From: DASYQD01 sp963837455
GTDB lineage: Bacteria > Acidobacteriota > Thermoanaerobaculia > Multivoradales > JAIOJS01
Direction: 5' to 3'
Length of the DNA stretch: 64,000 bases
Assembly (NCBI GenBank): GCA_963837455.1
Contig: CAWINM010000014.1
Location: 124,001-188,000, forward strand
Shown: positions 9,070 to 17,980 of the stretch, one piece after another
Layout: every line of letters begins with the position of its first letter
Position numbering within the stretch: the first letter of the stretch is position 1
Position numbers and translations under genes: made by a program
The notes under the pieces: model-generated
What the model was told of the DNA's origin: nothing
The model's database searches: none
Seen by the model: only the letters and a program-made list of their open reading frames with translations

Positions 9070-12000
9070 TCAACCGTCACCGGTCGCGACGGCGGCGGGT
9101 GGCGCGGCGAGGAGCTCGTGCGCGCGACGCGTCAACGGGAAGCTCTCTCCGTGCGCCGCACGCAGGTCCCGGTAGGCGGCGATCAGGAGCTGGTGGGACT
9201 GCGGCGCGCGGCCGGAGGGATCGATTGCCTTCGCCAGCCAGAACCTGACCTCCATCGTCTCGGGCGCGTGCTCGCCGCCGAGGCGCGAGGCGTCGGCCAG
9301 GAGGCTCTCGAGACGCGTGCGAGCCTCCTCGCGCGCTCCCGCGGCGAGGAGAACCAGGGCCAGCACCTTGCGCCCTTCGAGCACCCGCGGGTGGTCGGGG
9401 TTGACCTTCTCCATCGCCGCCAGGCCGCGCCTCGCCTCGCGCTCCGCCTCGGCCAGGCGCGCGGCGCCGCCGCGCTCGAGGAGGACCTGTGCCAGGCCGG
9501 CGCGAGTCCCGGCCGCGGGGATGCTGTCGGGGTCGAGCTTCGAGCTGGTGATCTCCAGCGCCTCGCGTTGCAGCGCCTCGGCCTCGACCAGCCGACCTTC
9601 GAGACGTTTCACCGCCGCCAGCTTGCGCAGCATGGCGGCAACCGCGGTGCTCTCGGCACCTTCGGTGCGGCGGTCGCTCGCCACGGCGCCGGTGAGCGCG
9701 CGGTCGGCCTCGTCGAGGCGACCGAGCTGTGCCAGCGCCATGCCGCGGTTGGCCCGCCAGGTCAGCACCGCCGAGCCCTGGGCGTCCATGCGCCCGGCAC
9801 CGGCGGCGAGGGCGGCATCGAAATCCGCGAGCGAGCCGCGGTACTGGCCCAGCACGTACTCGTTGACCGCGATGGCGTTGAGGCAGGTCGGGACGTGGGG
9901 CTCGTCGGGCCCGATGGTGCGGTAGATCGCGAGCGCCTCGCGGCTGCGATCGATGGAGTCCTGGACGCGACCCTCGCGCGTCAACAGGATCGCGTACTCG
10001 GTGAGGGTGAAGGCGAGCCAGGGATGGTTGGCGCCGAGCACCTTGCGGCGGATCGCGATGGCGCGCCGGAAGTAGGGCTCGGCCTCGGCATAGCGGCCGG
10101 TCCAGGTCAGCGTCGAGCCGAGGTTGTGGCTCACCCGCGCCACCTCCGGGTCCTCCGGACCGAGCCTGGCCTCGAAGCGCGCCAGCGCCGTCTTGGCCAG
10201 CGCCACCGATTCGTCGTACTGCTCGAGGCTGTCGAGGGAGACGGCGACGTCCGCGAGCTGGCGAATGGAGGTGAGGTCGTCCGGCCCGAGCCGAGCGAGG
10301 TCGATGCGCAGCGCCTCACGTGCCAGCGGCAGCGCCTCCGCCGAGCGGTCGGAGTCCTCGAGCACCGCGGCGGCCTGGGCGGCGGCGCGCGCCACCTCGA
10401 GGCTGTCGGCGGCATGGTAGGTGCGCGCCCGCATCAGCGCCTCGGCGGCGACGCGCCACGCGCCGGCACCGTCGCGATCCTGATCGTGCACCGCCGCCAG
10501 GACGTCGAGGGCGCGCAGCAGCACGGGATCGCCAGGGTCCAGGTGTCGCCGCGCCAGGCCGATCGCCTGGTGGGCGATGGCCCCCGCTTCTGCGTACAGG
10601 CCGAGCCCCCGGTCGACCTCGGCAACGGTGACCAGGAGCCGGGCCGCCACCGCCGGCTCGCCGGCCAGCTCGTGACCGATCTTCCGCGCGCCGTCGGCGA
10701 GCAGCTGCTGGGCGGTGATCGTCCTGCCCAGCGAGCGCTCGGGATCGGAGACCTCGAACATCGACGACAGCAGCCCCTCGACCTCGGCGGCGCGCTCGGA
10801 CTGGCGGCGCGCCTCGATGGCCTCCGCCAGGGCGCGGCGCGACTGCCAGAGCGTGGCCGCCAGGCCGCCGACGAGCGAGAGCAGCAGCGCGGCCGCGAAG
10901 GCGGCCCCCCAGGCGTGGCGGGCGAGAAACTTGCGGGCCCGGTAGGCCGCGGAATCGGGGTGCGCGGCGATCGGGCGCCCCGCAAGGAGGCGCTCGAGGT
11001 CCTCGCGCAGCGCCGCGGCCGAGGGATAGCGGCGCGCGGTGTCGCGGTGCAGCGCGGTCACCACGACGACGTCGAGGTCGCCCTCCAGGTGACGCGCCCA
11101 GCGCTCCCGCTCGCGCGCGCTCCCGATCGGCAGCGTCGTCGATCCCGTGCTCGCGGGGCGGCGCACCCGTCGGCTCGGCCGCTCGACCTCCTCGCACGAC
11201 ACCGCCGCCACCAGCGCCTCCGGAGATCCGGCCGCGCGCTGGTGCGGAAGCTCGCCGGCGAGCAGCTCGAAGAGCACCACACCGAGGGCGTAGACGTCGG
11301 TGGCGGCGCTCACCGGCTCGCCGAGGATCTGCTCGGGCGCCGCGTAGTCGGGCGTCAGCACGCGCGCGTGGAATTGCGTGGTGTCCTGACCGTCGCCGTC
11401 CGGGGAGAGCACCTTCGCGATGCCGAAGTCGAGGAGCACCGGCCGGCCCTCGGCGGTGACCAGGATGTTTCCCGGCTTGAGATCACGATGCACCACCAGG
11501 CGCTGGTGAGCGGACTCGACGGCACGACAGCAGGCGGCGACGAGACGCAGACGCGCGTCGATGCCGAGGCGGTGGTCGGCGGCGAAGCGCGTGATCGGCA
11601 GGCCGTCGACCTTCTCGACCACGAAGAAGGCACGCCCGTCCGCCGCGACACCGCCGTCGAGCAGCCGCGCGATGCCAGGGTGCGAGAGATGGGCGAGGAT
11701 CTGGCGCTCCTGCAGGAAGCGCCGCAGGATCTCGGCGCTCTCGAGGCCGCGCTTGAGCAGCTTGAGCGCCGCCGTCTGCGCGAAGCTGCCCTCCTGCCGT
11801 TCGGCCTCCCATACCTCGCCCATGCCACCGACCCCGAGCTGTCGCGTGAGACGCCAGGCGCCGATGCCATCCCCCGGCCGGACGCTCGGCAAGCCATGCC
11901 AGGGGTCGCTTGCGGCGAGCTCGTCCAAGACCTCGGCGAGCGTGCTCGCCAGCAGCGGCGCCGAGAAGTCGAGAAAGCCGCCCGACTGCGGCAAGTCGGA

Positions 12001-12186
12001 GAGCAGCGCCGCCAGGTCGGCGGCGAGGTCGGGTCGCGTCGCCGCGAGCGAGTCGAGACGACGCCGGCGCTCGGCGGGAGAGCACTCGCTGAGCTCGTCG
12101 AACCCGCGCTCGAGCTCCTCGAAGTGGGCCCGCTCCGCGAAGGGGCTGCGGTGGCTAGGGGGCGCCTCGCTGCGCGGAGAGCTCAT
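9070..12186 (-). CDS. Membrane Ser/Thr protein kinase with C-terminal TPR repeats
   Basis: A 1038-residue protein. After an N-terminal segment of about 105 residues comes a Hanks-type kinase domain (roughly 107-380) with glycine loop LGVGGMGEVW, lysine in AALKLL, catalytic loop HRDLKPGN and metal-binding DFGIAK, so it should be active. One transmembrane helix follows near 418-440 (AAFAAALLLSLVGGLAATLW). The rest, about 590 residues, is built of tetratricopeptide repeats, for example the segments around SHNLGSTLTWTGRYAEAEPY. The kinase should face the cytoplasm with the TPR part outside. Its start lies 32 bases inside the upstream ECF sigma factor gene, so the two are co-expressed. This sigma factor-kinase pairing is common in Acidobacteriota and Planctomycetota, where the kinase is thought to control the sigma factor; that link is inferred. 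Confidence -1.
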   Translation of the reverse strand: MSSPRSEAPPSHRSPFAERAHFEELERGFDELSECSPAERRRRLDSLAATRPDLAADLAALLSDLPQSGGFLDFSAPLLASTLAEVLDELAASDPWHGLPSVRPGDGIGAWRLTRQLGVGGMGEVWEAERQEGSFAQTAALKLLKRGLESAEILRRFLQERQILAHLSHPGIARLLDGGVAADGRAFFVVEKVDGLPITRFAADHRLGIDARLRLVAACCRAVESAHQRLVVHRDLKPGNILVTAEGRPVLLDFGIAKVLSPDGDGQDTTQFHARVLTPDYAAPEQILGEPVSAATDVYALGVVLFELLAGELPHQRAAGSPEALVAAVSCEEVERPSRRVRRPASTGSTTLPIGSARERERWARHLEGDLDVVVVTALHRDTARRYPSAAALREDLERLLAGRPIAAHPDSAAYRARKFLARHAWGAAFAAALLLSLVGGLAATLWQSRRALAEAIEARRQSERAAEVEGLLSSMFEVSDPERSLGRTITAQQLLADGARKIGHELAGEPAVAARLLVTVAEVDRGLGLYAEAGAIAHQAIGLARRHLDPGDPVLLRALDVLAAVHDQDRDGAGAWRVAAEALMRARTYHAADSLEVARAAAQAAAVLEDSDRSAEALPLAREALRIDLARLGPDDLTSIRQLADVAVSLDSLEQYDESVALAKTALARFEARLGPEDPEVARVSHNLGSTLTWTGRYAEAEPYFRRAIAIRRKVLGANHPWLAFTLTEYAILLTREGRVQDSIDRSREALAIYRTIGPDEPHVPTCLNAIAVNEYVLGQYRGSLADFDAALAAGAGRMDAQGSAVLTWRANRGMALAQLGRLDEADRALTGAVASDRRTEGAESTAVAAMLRKLAAVKRLEGRLVEAEALQREALEITSSKLDPDSIPAAGTRAGLAQVLLERGGAARLAEAEREARRGLAAMEKVNPDHPRVLEGRKVLALVLLAAGAREEARTRLESLLADASRLGGEHAPETMEVRFWLAKAIDPSGRAPQSHQLLIAAYRDLRAAHGESFPLTRRAHELLAAPPAAVATGDG

Positions 12187-12772
12187 GGTAGAGGAACGCC
12201 TTCGCCTTGCTCCAGTCGCGGGTCACAGTGCGCTCCGTCAACGCCAGGGCCTGCCCGATCTCTTCCAGGGTGAAGCCGCCGAAGTAGTGCCACTCGACGA
12301 CCCGCGCCAGGCGTTCGCTGCAGGCCTCCAGCCGCTCCAGCGCCGCGTCGAGGGCCAGCATCTCCTCCGCTCGGTGGGGCGCCGCGAGATCGCTCTCGAC
12401 GAGCTCGTGCGCGACCTCGCCCGAGCCGCGCTTGATCGTGCTCCTGCGACGCGCGTGGTCGATCAGGATCTGGCGCATGGCGCTCGCGGCGACGGCGAAG
12501 AAGTGCTGCCGGTCGCGCTGGGAGAGCGACTTCGGATCGGCGAAGCGCAGGTAGACCTCGTGGACGACGACGGTGGGCGAGAGCGTGTCGCTCGTCCGGC
12601 CGCGCGAGAGGCGCCGCGCGGCGAGGCGGCGCAGGTCCTCGTAGACGAGGCGAAACAGCTGCGCATGCGCGTCGCGGTCGCCACCTCCGGCCGCCGCGAG
12701 CAGCTGCGTCACCTCGCCGCGGTCGGGAGCGCCGGCCCCCTCGTCTGCGGGTCGCGCTTCCGTCCCGTTCAA
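12155..12772 (-). CDS. ECF-family RNA polymerase sigma factor (TIGR02999-like)
   Basis: Sigma-70 family factor of up to 205 residues, of the ECF subgroup that lacks an anti-sigma gene and travels with protein kinases. Region 2 is visible as AHAQLFRLVYEDLRRLAARR and HFFAVAASAMRQILIDHARR, and region 4 as WHYFGGFTLEEIGQALALTE followed by RTVTRDWSKAKAFLYHEL. The longest frame starts with TTG at 12772; family members usually begin close to VTQLLAAAGGG, so GTG at 12712 is an equally good start and would give 185 residues. It overlaps the downstream kinase gene by 32 bases. The DNA ahead of it contains a permease remnant on the other strand. Confidence -1.
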   Translation of the reverse strand: MNGTEARPADEGAGAPDRGEVTQLLAAAGGGDRDAHAQLFRLVYEDLRRLAARRLSRGRTSDTLSPTVVVHEVYLRFADPKSLSQRDRQHFFAVAASAMRQILIDHARRRSTIKRGSGEVAHELVESDLAAPHRAEEMLALDAALERLEACSERLARVVEWHYFGGFTLEEIGQALALTERTVTRDWSKAKAFLYHELSAQRGAP

Positions 12773-12861
12773 CTTGGCACCAGTGTACCTCTCGCGGCGG
12801 GCCGGCGGAGCGTGGGACCGCGAGCTCCGTCAGGGAAGGAACGGGCTCGTCCAGCTCGCCA

Positions 12862-13020
12862 CCGGCGTCATCCGCCACGTCCTCTGCGAGGTCTCGCCCG
12901 CGGATCCAGGCTTGACGGTCGCCGCCGGTACGCTCCTGCTCGCAGCGGCGGCGGTGGCCTCGGTACCGGCGGTACGGCGAGCGATGCGCGTCGACCCGTC
13001 GACCGCCTGCGCGCCGAGTC
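12862..13020 (+). pseudogene. Remnant of an ADOP/MacB-type permease C-terminus
   Basis: The plus-strand frame here reads SPADPGLTVAAGTLLLAAAA followed by VASVPAVRRAMRVDPSTA. This is the typical end of a FtsX/MacB-like permease: a periplasmic turn, the last transmembrane helix, then the conserved 'P(A)RRAxRVDPxxAL' tail. In acidobacterial ADOP proteins it closes a protein of about 800 residues. Nothing of the preceding 750 residues is found upstream, where the sigma factor gene lies on the opposite strand, so only the last 50 codons remain. The 324 bases between the two minus-strand genes are otherwise without a gene. The match is by motif memory, not by alignment. Confidence -1.
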
Positions 13021-13096
13021 GCCGCCTGCCGCGAGGGACCGCGGCGGCGGCGCCGCACCGCGCTCCGTGGCCGTCCGCTGCCGCCGCGTCGTGTCT

Positions 13097-14746
13097 CTAG
13101 GGCATCTCCACGGCGCCGGGCGTGCACGGCTGCCCGCGCGCAAAGCCCCGCTGGTCGGTGGCCGCGCAGCCGCTTCCGGCGGCATGGCGCAGCGCCGGGA
13201 GGGCGGGCGGGATGGTCGCCGTCGCGCCGTCCTGGATCTCCAGCCTGCCGAGGGCGGGGTTGGCGAAGGTCACGCTGGTGCAGGGCAGCTCGCTCTGCCC
13301 GCCGGCGTTGTGGTCGGGCCACTGGTAGGTGCCACCACCGGGGTGGGTGGCGTTGCAGCTGGTGTTCTCCCAGATGAAGACCTTGGCGTTGTCGGCGACC
13401 ACGCAGTTGCTGACGGTGAGGCCGTCGCCACCGGAGAGGGCGCTGGCGAACGAGGCGTCCCCGCTATTGGCGTTGCGGGCAATGGTGAGATGGCGCAGCG
13501 TGCCGGCGATGGCGGCCGCCACCGCCATGCCGGCCCCGAGCCCGGTGCTGGCTCGGTTCTCGGCCACCGTGTCGTTGGTCATGGACAGCGTCTGGGTGCC
13601 CGGGTTGGTCGCCACGAACATGCCGCCGACGCTGCTCGCCACGTTGCGGGCGATGGTGGAGCCGGTGATCGTGAGTTGCAGGCCTTGCAGGTACAGACCC
13701 CCCGCCTGGCTGTCCGGCCCATCGGGGATGCGATTGCCGGCGACGGTGGAGCGGTCGATGCCCATCGGCCCGACGCCGTCGTTCGAGACCCGGAAGACGC
13801 CGCCGCCGCGGGCATTGGCGCGGTTGTCGAGCACGCGGATGCCGCAGAGGGTCACCGTCTGACTGTTGCCGTCCATGTAGATGCCGCCGCCGTTGCCGCC
13901 GCTGCCCGGGTTGCCGCCGGTGCCGGTGGCCGCGTTGGCCACCAGCAGGCTGTTGACCACCGTCAGGTCGTTGCCGAGGTTGCCGAGGGCGCCGCCGCTG
14001 CTGCAGCGGTTGCCCACGAAGGTGCTGCCGACGATGGTGGTGGTGCCGGTGCCGAAGGAGTAGACGGCCCCTCCCGCCACGTCCTGTCCGGTCGCCGGGC
14101 CGACGTTGCCGGAGAAGACGCTGTCGATGACCCGCAGGTGGCCGCCGCTGTCGCGGTAGATGGCGGCGCCGCCGCTGGTGATGCTGCCACCGGGCAGGTT
14201 GCCGGTGTAGCCGGCGACGAGGGTCAGCCGCTCGACGGTGAGCACCGCCGGCGGCGAGACGCCGAACGGCGGGCGCAGGGAGAGGATGCGCGTCGCGCCG
14301 CCGCCACTCAGGGTGACGGTGCCGCCGCCGTCGATCACCAGCGTGCCGGTCACCACCTTCTCGGCGGAGACCGTGATGGTGTGCGGCGCGGTGCCGCAGG
14401 CGAAGCGGATCAGGCCGTTGTTGGCGAGCAGCGCGGCGTCGAGCGCCGCCTCGGTGCAGCTCGCCGGCGAGCCGCTGCCGACGACGGTGGCGCCGCTGGT
14501 GTCGACGGCGGCGATCGGTGGCGGGCATACTGCCGGCGGCGCGGTGAGCGGAGAGGCGATCGACCAGCCGGCGAGCGTCCCCGACCCGAAGCCGTCGGCA
14601 AAGACCGCGGCGGTGGCGCCGCCCTGACCGCGGGCGGCCCCGGAACCGATCCCTTGCCAGGCAAGAACGAGCAGCAAAGGGGTTGCCGCGGGGAGCCGGT
14701 GCCGCCGCCTGCCGGAGATGGGTCGGAGAGTCGCCCGCCGTCGCAT
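13097..14746 (-). CDS. Secreted parallel beta-helix protein (choice-of-anchor Q type)
   Basis: About 549 residues from ATG at 14746; an in-frame ATG at 14827 is possible, but 14746 places a basic n-region directly before the hydrophobic core (LPAATPLLLVLAWQGIG) of a signal peptide. The mature N-terminus carries AAVFADGFGSGTLAGWS, a sequence that often precedes secreted repeat domains. The body is made of short Gly/Asn/Ser/Thr-rich coils such as GGAVYSFGTGTTTIVGSTFV and GGGVFRVSNDGVG, the pattern of a right-handed beta-helix related to polymorphic outer membrane proteins. It ends CAATDQRGFARGQPCTPGAVE, the usual close of choice-of-anchor Q domains. No catalytic residues can be named. It is likely a surface or secreted adhesin or polysaccharide-interacting protein. 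No good ribosome binding site precedes 14746. Confidence -1.
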   Translation of the reverse strand: MRRRATLRPISGRRRHRLPAATPLLLVLAWQGIGSGAARGQGGATAAVFADGFGSGTLAGWSIASPLTAPPAVCPPPIAAVDTSGATVVGSGSPASCTEAALDAALLANNGLIRFACGTAPHTITVSAEKVVTGTLVIDGGGTVTLSGGGATRILSLRPPFGVSPPAVLTVERLTLVAGYTGNLPGGSITSGGAAIYRDSGGHLRVIDSVFSGNVGPATGQDVAGGAVYSFGTGTTTIVGSTFVGNRCSSGGALGNLGNDLTVVNSLLVANAATGTGGNPGSGGNGGGIYMDGNSQTVTLCGIRVLDNRANARGGGVFRVSNDGVGPMGIDRSTVAGNRIPDGPDSQAGGLYLQGLQLTITGSTIARNVASSVGGMFVATNPGTQTLSMTNDTVAENRASTGLGAGMAVAAAIAGTLRHLTIARNANSGDASFASALSGGDGLTVSNCVVADNAKVFIWENTSCNATHPGGGTYQWPDHNAGGQSELPCTSVTFANPALGRLEIQDGATATIPPALPALRHAAGSGCAATDQRGFARGQPCTPGAVEMP

Positions 14747-14921
14747 GGGAGGATCTCGGCGGCAGTCGTGCCGTCGAGCACTGAGGGTAGCGAGAGGGGC
14801 TCGCCGTCGCGATGGAATGTTTCGCACCTCGGCTCTGACACCGCCGCCTGGCCGCGGGCGCGGAGGCAGCCGCGCACCACGACCAGGTCACGAGTGCCAG
14901 CGGACGCTCGTGGCTCCGGGG

Positions 14922-14936
14922 CCGGCAAATTGCCGG
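14922..14936. repeat. Short perfect inverted repeat in a gene-poor gap
   Basis: CCGGCAAATTGCCGG forms a 7-bp stem with a single-base loop, about 175 bases upstream of the beta-helix gene. It could be an operator or weak terminator. The surrounding gap (14747-15273) holds no convincing gene apart from the membrane-anchor fragment described next. Confidence -1.
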
Positions 14937-15033
14937 ACGAGGAGTCGACCCCACCCAGTGGACCCGGGACGCGGCATGCCTCGGCGAGGAGCTCGCCCCC
15001 CCGGCCTGCCCTCGCCGTGATTCTCGCTGCGGC

Positions 15034-15156
15034 TCAGTGGCGCCGCATCGCCGCCAGGCCGACGCCGAGCAGCATCAGGACCAACAGGGCGATCCCCAAG
15101 TATCGGACTACAAAGGAATCTGCTTTGCCGAACCTACAACGACCCGATTCGCCGCG
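15034..15156 (-). other. Orphan C-terminal membrane-anchor fragment
   Basis: On the minus strand a frame open from 15156 to a TGA at 15034-15036 ends RYLGIALLVLMLLGVGLAAM followed by RRH. A short hydrophobic helix closed by arginines at the very C-terminus resembles protein-sorting anchors of the PEP-CTERM/IPTL kind. There is no start codon, a stop lies directly upstream, and nothing similar to a mature secreted domain precedes it. It may be the leftover end of a deleted gene, or chance. Low confidence. Confidence -1.
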
Positions 15157-15273
15157 TCAACCGCTCCGCGGCGCCCTCTGCTGCGCCGCCTCTCGGTCGC
15201 TCGGGCGCGGTCGGCCAGGCTGGCCGGCGCCCCGGGGTCGCCGCCGGCGCCATGTGGGGTGAGAATAGGCGCC

Positions 15274-16122
15274 ATGCAGCCGGATCCTGCGATCTCCGCA
15301 ACGCCGGCACCCGCCGGCGCGGCCGGCACCAAACGGCCCTGGTGGGGACGCTACACGCTCGCCGAGGACGAGGGCGGCGAGTGGGAGATCGGACCGCTCA
15401 CCCTCTCGGTGCAGCGCGGCGCCAGCGAGTGGCGGGTCGGCTGGGAGGCGCTCGACCCGCAGGGGGACGGCATCGCCCAGCGGCAGTCGACCCGCTGCCC
15501 GCTCGCCGCCGCCGAGCTGCCCAGCGGCAGGCAGGTGGCGCGCTTCGCCGTCCACGCCACGACTCCCGAGCTGGTGCTCGCGCCGGTGCTCCCCGACCGC
15601 GCGGTGGTCGCCCGCCCCGAGCAGCGGCTGCACCTGCTCGGCGGCGAGGACGTGGCCCTCTTCGTCGCCATGCCGGTGTGGGTGCGCCTGCTGGTCGAGG
15701 GCGAACGGCCCCTCATCGAGCTGCCGACGCAGCGCCTGGCGGAGACCTGGTTCGGCGCCTCACCGCGCAGCGGCGAGGTGTGCTACGCGACGCGCACCTC
15801 GGCACGCCTGCAGCCGCACTCGCTGACGCCGCGGCCCCACGTCGCCGTCTGTCCCGTCCACCTCTCCAATCGCTCCCCGGCACCCCTGCTGATCGAGCGG
15901 CTGTCGTTGCCAGTGCCCCACCTCGACCTCTGGTGGCACCGCGAGCGCGGCCTGTGGACGCGCGGCATCGAGGTCGAGCGCGCGGCCGACGGCACGCTGG
16001 CGAGCCTGCGGCTCGCCGACGGCCCTCCCGCCGCCGTCCTCGGTGCCAGCCACGTGGCGGCGGCGCGGCTTCCCGAGCCCAAGCTGGGCCTGGTGCGCGC
16101 CCTCGAGGCGCTGCTCGGATGA
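15274..16122 (+). CDS. DUF432 family protein
   Basis: A 282-residue soluble protein that matches DUF432 in sequence character and context. ATG at 15274 was chosen because GGGGTGAG lies 12 bases upstream and the similarity to the family begins shortly after (WWGRYTLAEDEGGEWEIGPL). It has no signal peptide or transmembrane helix; beta-strand-rich segments such as HVAVCPVHLSNRSPAPLLIE are visible. The gene ends 13 bases before an MscS channel gene. DUF432 proteins are often encoded beside or together with small MscS channels, so a role as channel partner or regulator is inferred; no biochemical function is known to me. Confidence -1.
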   Translation: MQPDPAISATPAPAGAAGTKRPWWGRYTLAEDEGGEWEIGPLTLSVQRGASEWRVGWEALDPQGDGIAQRQSTRCPLAAAELPSGRQVARFAVHATTPELVLAPVLPDRAVVARPEQRLHLLGGEDVALFVAMPVWVRLLVEGERPLIELPTQRLAETWFGASPRSGEVCYATRTSARLQPHSLTPRPHVAVCPVHLSNRSPAPLLIERLSLPVPHLDLWWHRERGLWTRGIEVERAADGTLASLRLADGPPAAVLGASHVAAARLPEPKLGLVRALEALLG

Positions 16123-16135
16123 GGGGGCGGCGGAG

Positions 16136-16948
16136 ATGAAGCTCGACCTCGCTCCTCTCGTCGGCTGGGTGACCTCGGCGCAGCTCGCCAACTGTCTCGC
16201 CGCCGCCCTGGTCGTGGCCATCGGACTGCTGCTGGCGCGCTTCGGCGGCGCCGCCACCGGCCGCGTGGTGGCGCGGCGGGGCACCGCCCAGCAGGCGCTG
16301 ATCGCCCGCCGCACGGTGTTCTACGGCACGCTCGGCCTGGCGGTGGCGGGAGCGCTGCGCCAGCTCGGAGTCGACCTCTCGGTGCTGCTCGGCGCCGCCG
16401 GCGTGCTCACCGTGGCGCTCGGTCTCGCCGCCCAAACCTCCGCCTCCAACCTCATCAGCGGTCTCTTCCTCATCGCCGAGCGCCCTTTCGTCGTCGGCGA
16501 CGTCATCCACGTCGCCAACACCACCGGCGAGGTGGTCACCATCGACCTGCTGTCGGTCAAGCTGCGCACCCTCGACAACCTCTCGGTGCGCATCCCCAAC
16601 GAGACGCTGCTCAAGGCCGAGATCACCAACTACACCCGCTACCCGATCCGCCGCGTCGACGTCAGGGCCACCGTCGGCTTTGGCCAGGACCTCGCCCGGG
16701 TGCGGCGGCTGATGGAGGGGGTCGCTGCCGCGCAGCCGCTCTGCTTCGACGAGCCCCGCCCCACCTTCAGCGTGCGGGGTTTCACCGAGGTGGGCATCGA
16801 GCTGCAGCTCTCGGTGTGGGTGCAGCGCGACAACGTGCTGGCGGTCACCAACAGCGTGCAGGAGGGGGTGCAGGAGGCCTTCCTGCGCGAGGGCGTCGAG
16901 CTGCCGCTGGCGCTGCGGGCGCCGCGCCCGGCTGCCGCCAAGGCGTAG
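16136..16948 (+). CDS. MscS-family small-conductance mechanosensitive channel
   Basis: A 270-residue membrane protein. Three transmembrane helices occupy roughly residues 15-40, 55-75 and 80-110; the last, VLLGAAGVLTVALGLAAQTS, is the Gly/Ala-rich pore helix of MscS, followed by the beta domain (FLIAERPFVVGDVIHVANTT, LRTLDNLSVRIPNE). MscS-type channels open under membrane tension and release small osmolytes. ATG at 16136 follows GGGGGCGGCGGAG and lies 13 bases after the DUF432 gene, so the two form an operon. The length is near the E. coli MscS (286). The stop is only two bases from the tail of a cut-off protease gene on the opposite strand. Confidence -1.
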   Translation: MKLDLAPLVGWVTSAQLANCLAAALVVAIGLLLARFGGAATGRVVARRGTAQQALIARRTVFYGTLGLAVAGALRQLGVDLSVLLGAAGVLTVALGLAAQTSASNLISGLFLIAERPFVVGDVIHVANTTGEVVTIDLLSVKLRTLDNLSVRIPNETLLKAEITNYTRYPIRRVDVRATVGFGQDLARVRRLMEGVAAAQPLCFDEPRPTFSVRGFTEVGIELQLSVWVQRDNVLAVTNSVQEGVQEAFLREGVELPLALRAPRPAAAKA

Positions 16949-16950
16949 CG

Positions 16951-17130
16951 TCAGCCGCCGCCGACCACGCGCAGCGCCGCCTCCAGCACCTCGTCGCGAC
17001 CGGCGCGGATGCCGGCGATGGTGGGCGCGGCCGGCACCGTCGGGCCGATGCCCACCAGGTGGTGGCGCGAGCCGTCGTGCTTGAGCACCCGCATGCCGGT
17101 GAAGACCACGCCGTAGCCGCCGGGAATCCC
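16951..17130 (-). pseudogene. C-terminal remnant of an S41-family peptidase
   Basis: The last 59 codons of a minus-strand gene are left: GIPGGYGVVFTGMRVLKHDG then SRHHLVGIGPTVPAAPTIAG and IRAGRDEVLEAALRVV before the stop at 16951-16953. The run GxRVLKxDGSxHHxxGIxPTVPxxxTIAGxRAGRDEVLE is typical of the end of tail-specific (S41) proteases with an interphotoreceptor-retinoid-binding fold. The catalytic Ser/Lys part is missing because the sequence switches at about 17130 into an unrelated gene fragment read on the same strand. See the junction finding. Confidence -1.
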
Positions 17131-17614
17131 CGAAGTGCAAGGCTCCGGTTCTTTGGCCCTCCCTTACGTAGGGCTGTTGGATCCGCTCTAAAAGAGTCGG
17201 TCCGATGGCACAGCCCTGGCCGGCAGACTGCACTTCCAGGATACGACGGTTTGCATCACGAGCTTTGGCGACGAGCTCAGGGAGCTGCTGGAGGCGGCGA
17301 AGGACGCCGAAGTCGGTGGGACAGTTGACGACTGTCTCGATACGGAGGCCACGGCCGCCCTTGAGGTACTGCTTGATGCGGGAGTGCTTGTAGAAGACGT
17401 TGACCCGCACTTCGACACCCGCGGTAACTACCTTGGTGGTGAAGTGAGATTGCTTCCAGGGACGTCCGCGAGGGGAGCGCCGACCGGTGAAGATCAGCTC
17501 GACTTCGTTCGGACGACCCAGGCCGAGGTTGTCGCGGACGACAGCCTCGAAGAAGGTGCGCGCATGCCGGGGAGCGTCGAGCACCAGGGTGCGGGAAATC
17601 TCTACTTGTCGCAT
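17131..17614 (-). pseudogene. N-terminal fragment of a conserved hypothetical protein
   Basis: About 160 codons from ATG at 17614 (MRQVEISRTLVLDAPRHART). Recognisable stretches are GLGRPNEVELIFTGRR, YKHSRIKQYLKGGRGLRIET and ELVAKARDANRRILEVQSAG. I recall proteins of roughly 400-500 residues with this N-terminus in many soil bacteria, annotated as hypothetical; I do not know their function. The sequence is conserved up to GALHFGDS at about 17132 and then runs out of frame context into the protease tail, so two-thirds of the gene is missing. Its GC content is clearly lower than that of the genes to the left. Confidence -1.
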
Positions 17615-17980
17615 CGACAGGTCCCACCACAAGCCCGCTGCGCGATCGCAGACGGTAAGTGGGCGCGGGATCTGGAGCGACGTCCTTGCCGATGAGACAG
17701 AGACCCACAGGCCCGGATTTCACTGCGCGGAGATGTTAGGCACACTGGAGGCATGAGCCGCGTCGCCGCTCGCTCTGGCGCTCGGCGACACGCGCACAAG
17801 TGTCGGGGGTGGAAGCATCGGGAACGAGCAGAGTTTGGTGAGGCCGCGTAACGAAGAGCGGAAATCGTGGACGCGGTTCGTCGTCGCGGTGTGACGAGAT
17901 CAAACAGAGGGGTGAAAATCGGCCTTCGTGTCCGCCTCTTTCTAAGAGAAGGCGGCCGTTTTCTCGAAGGGAGGTCCTTG
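17615..17980. other. Intergenic stretch with no convincing gene
   Basis: Between the truncated hypothetical gene (minus) and the lipoprotein gene (plus). Only a 32-codon Arg-rich plus-strand frame from about 17754 is present; it has no homologue I recognise. The GC content is lower than in the flanking core genes, and GAAGGGAGG just before 17981 is the ribosome binding site of the next gene. Confidence -1.

Noticed and set aside
9118..12273. A 1,051-codon plus-strand frame opposite the kinase gene
   Set aside because: Same antisense effect; no motif, and the minus strand encodes an obvious kinase-TPR protein.
13097..14746. Repeats in the beta-helix gene as a CRISPR array or tandem repeat
   Set aside because: The repetition is at the protein level, irregular in length and within a single coding frame.
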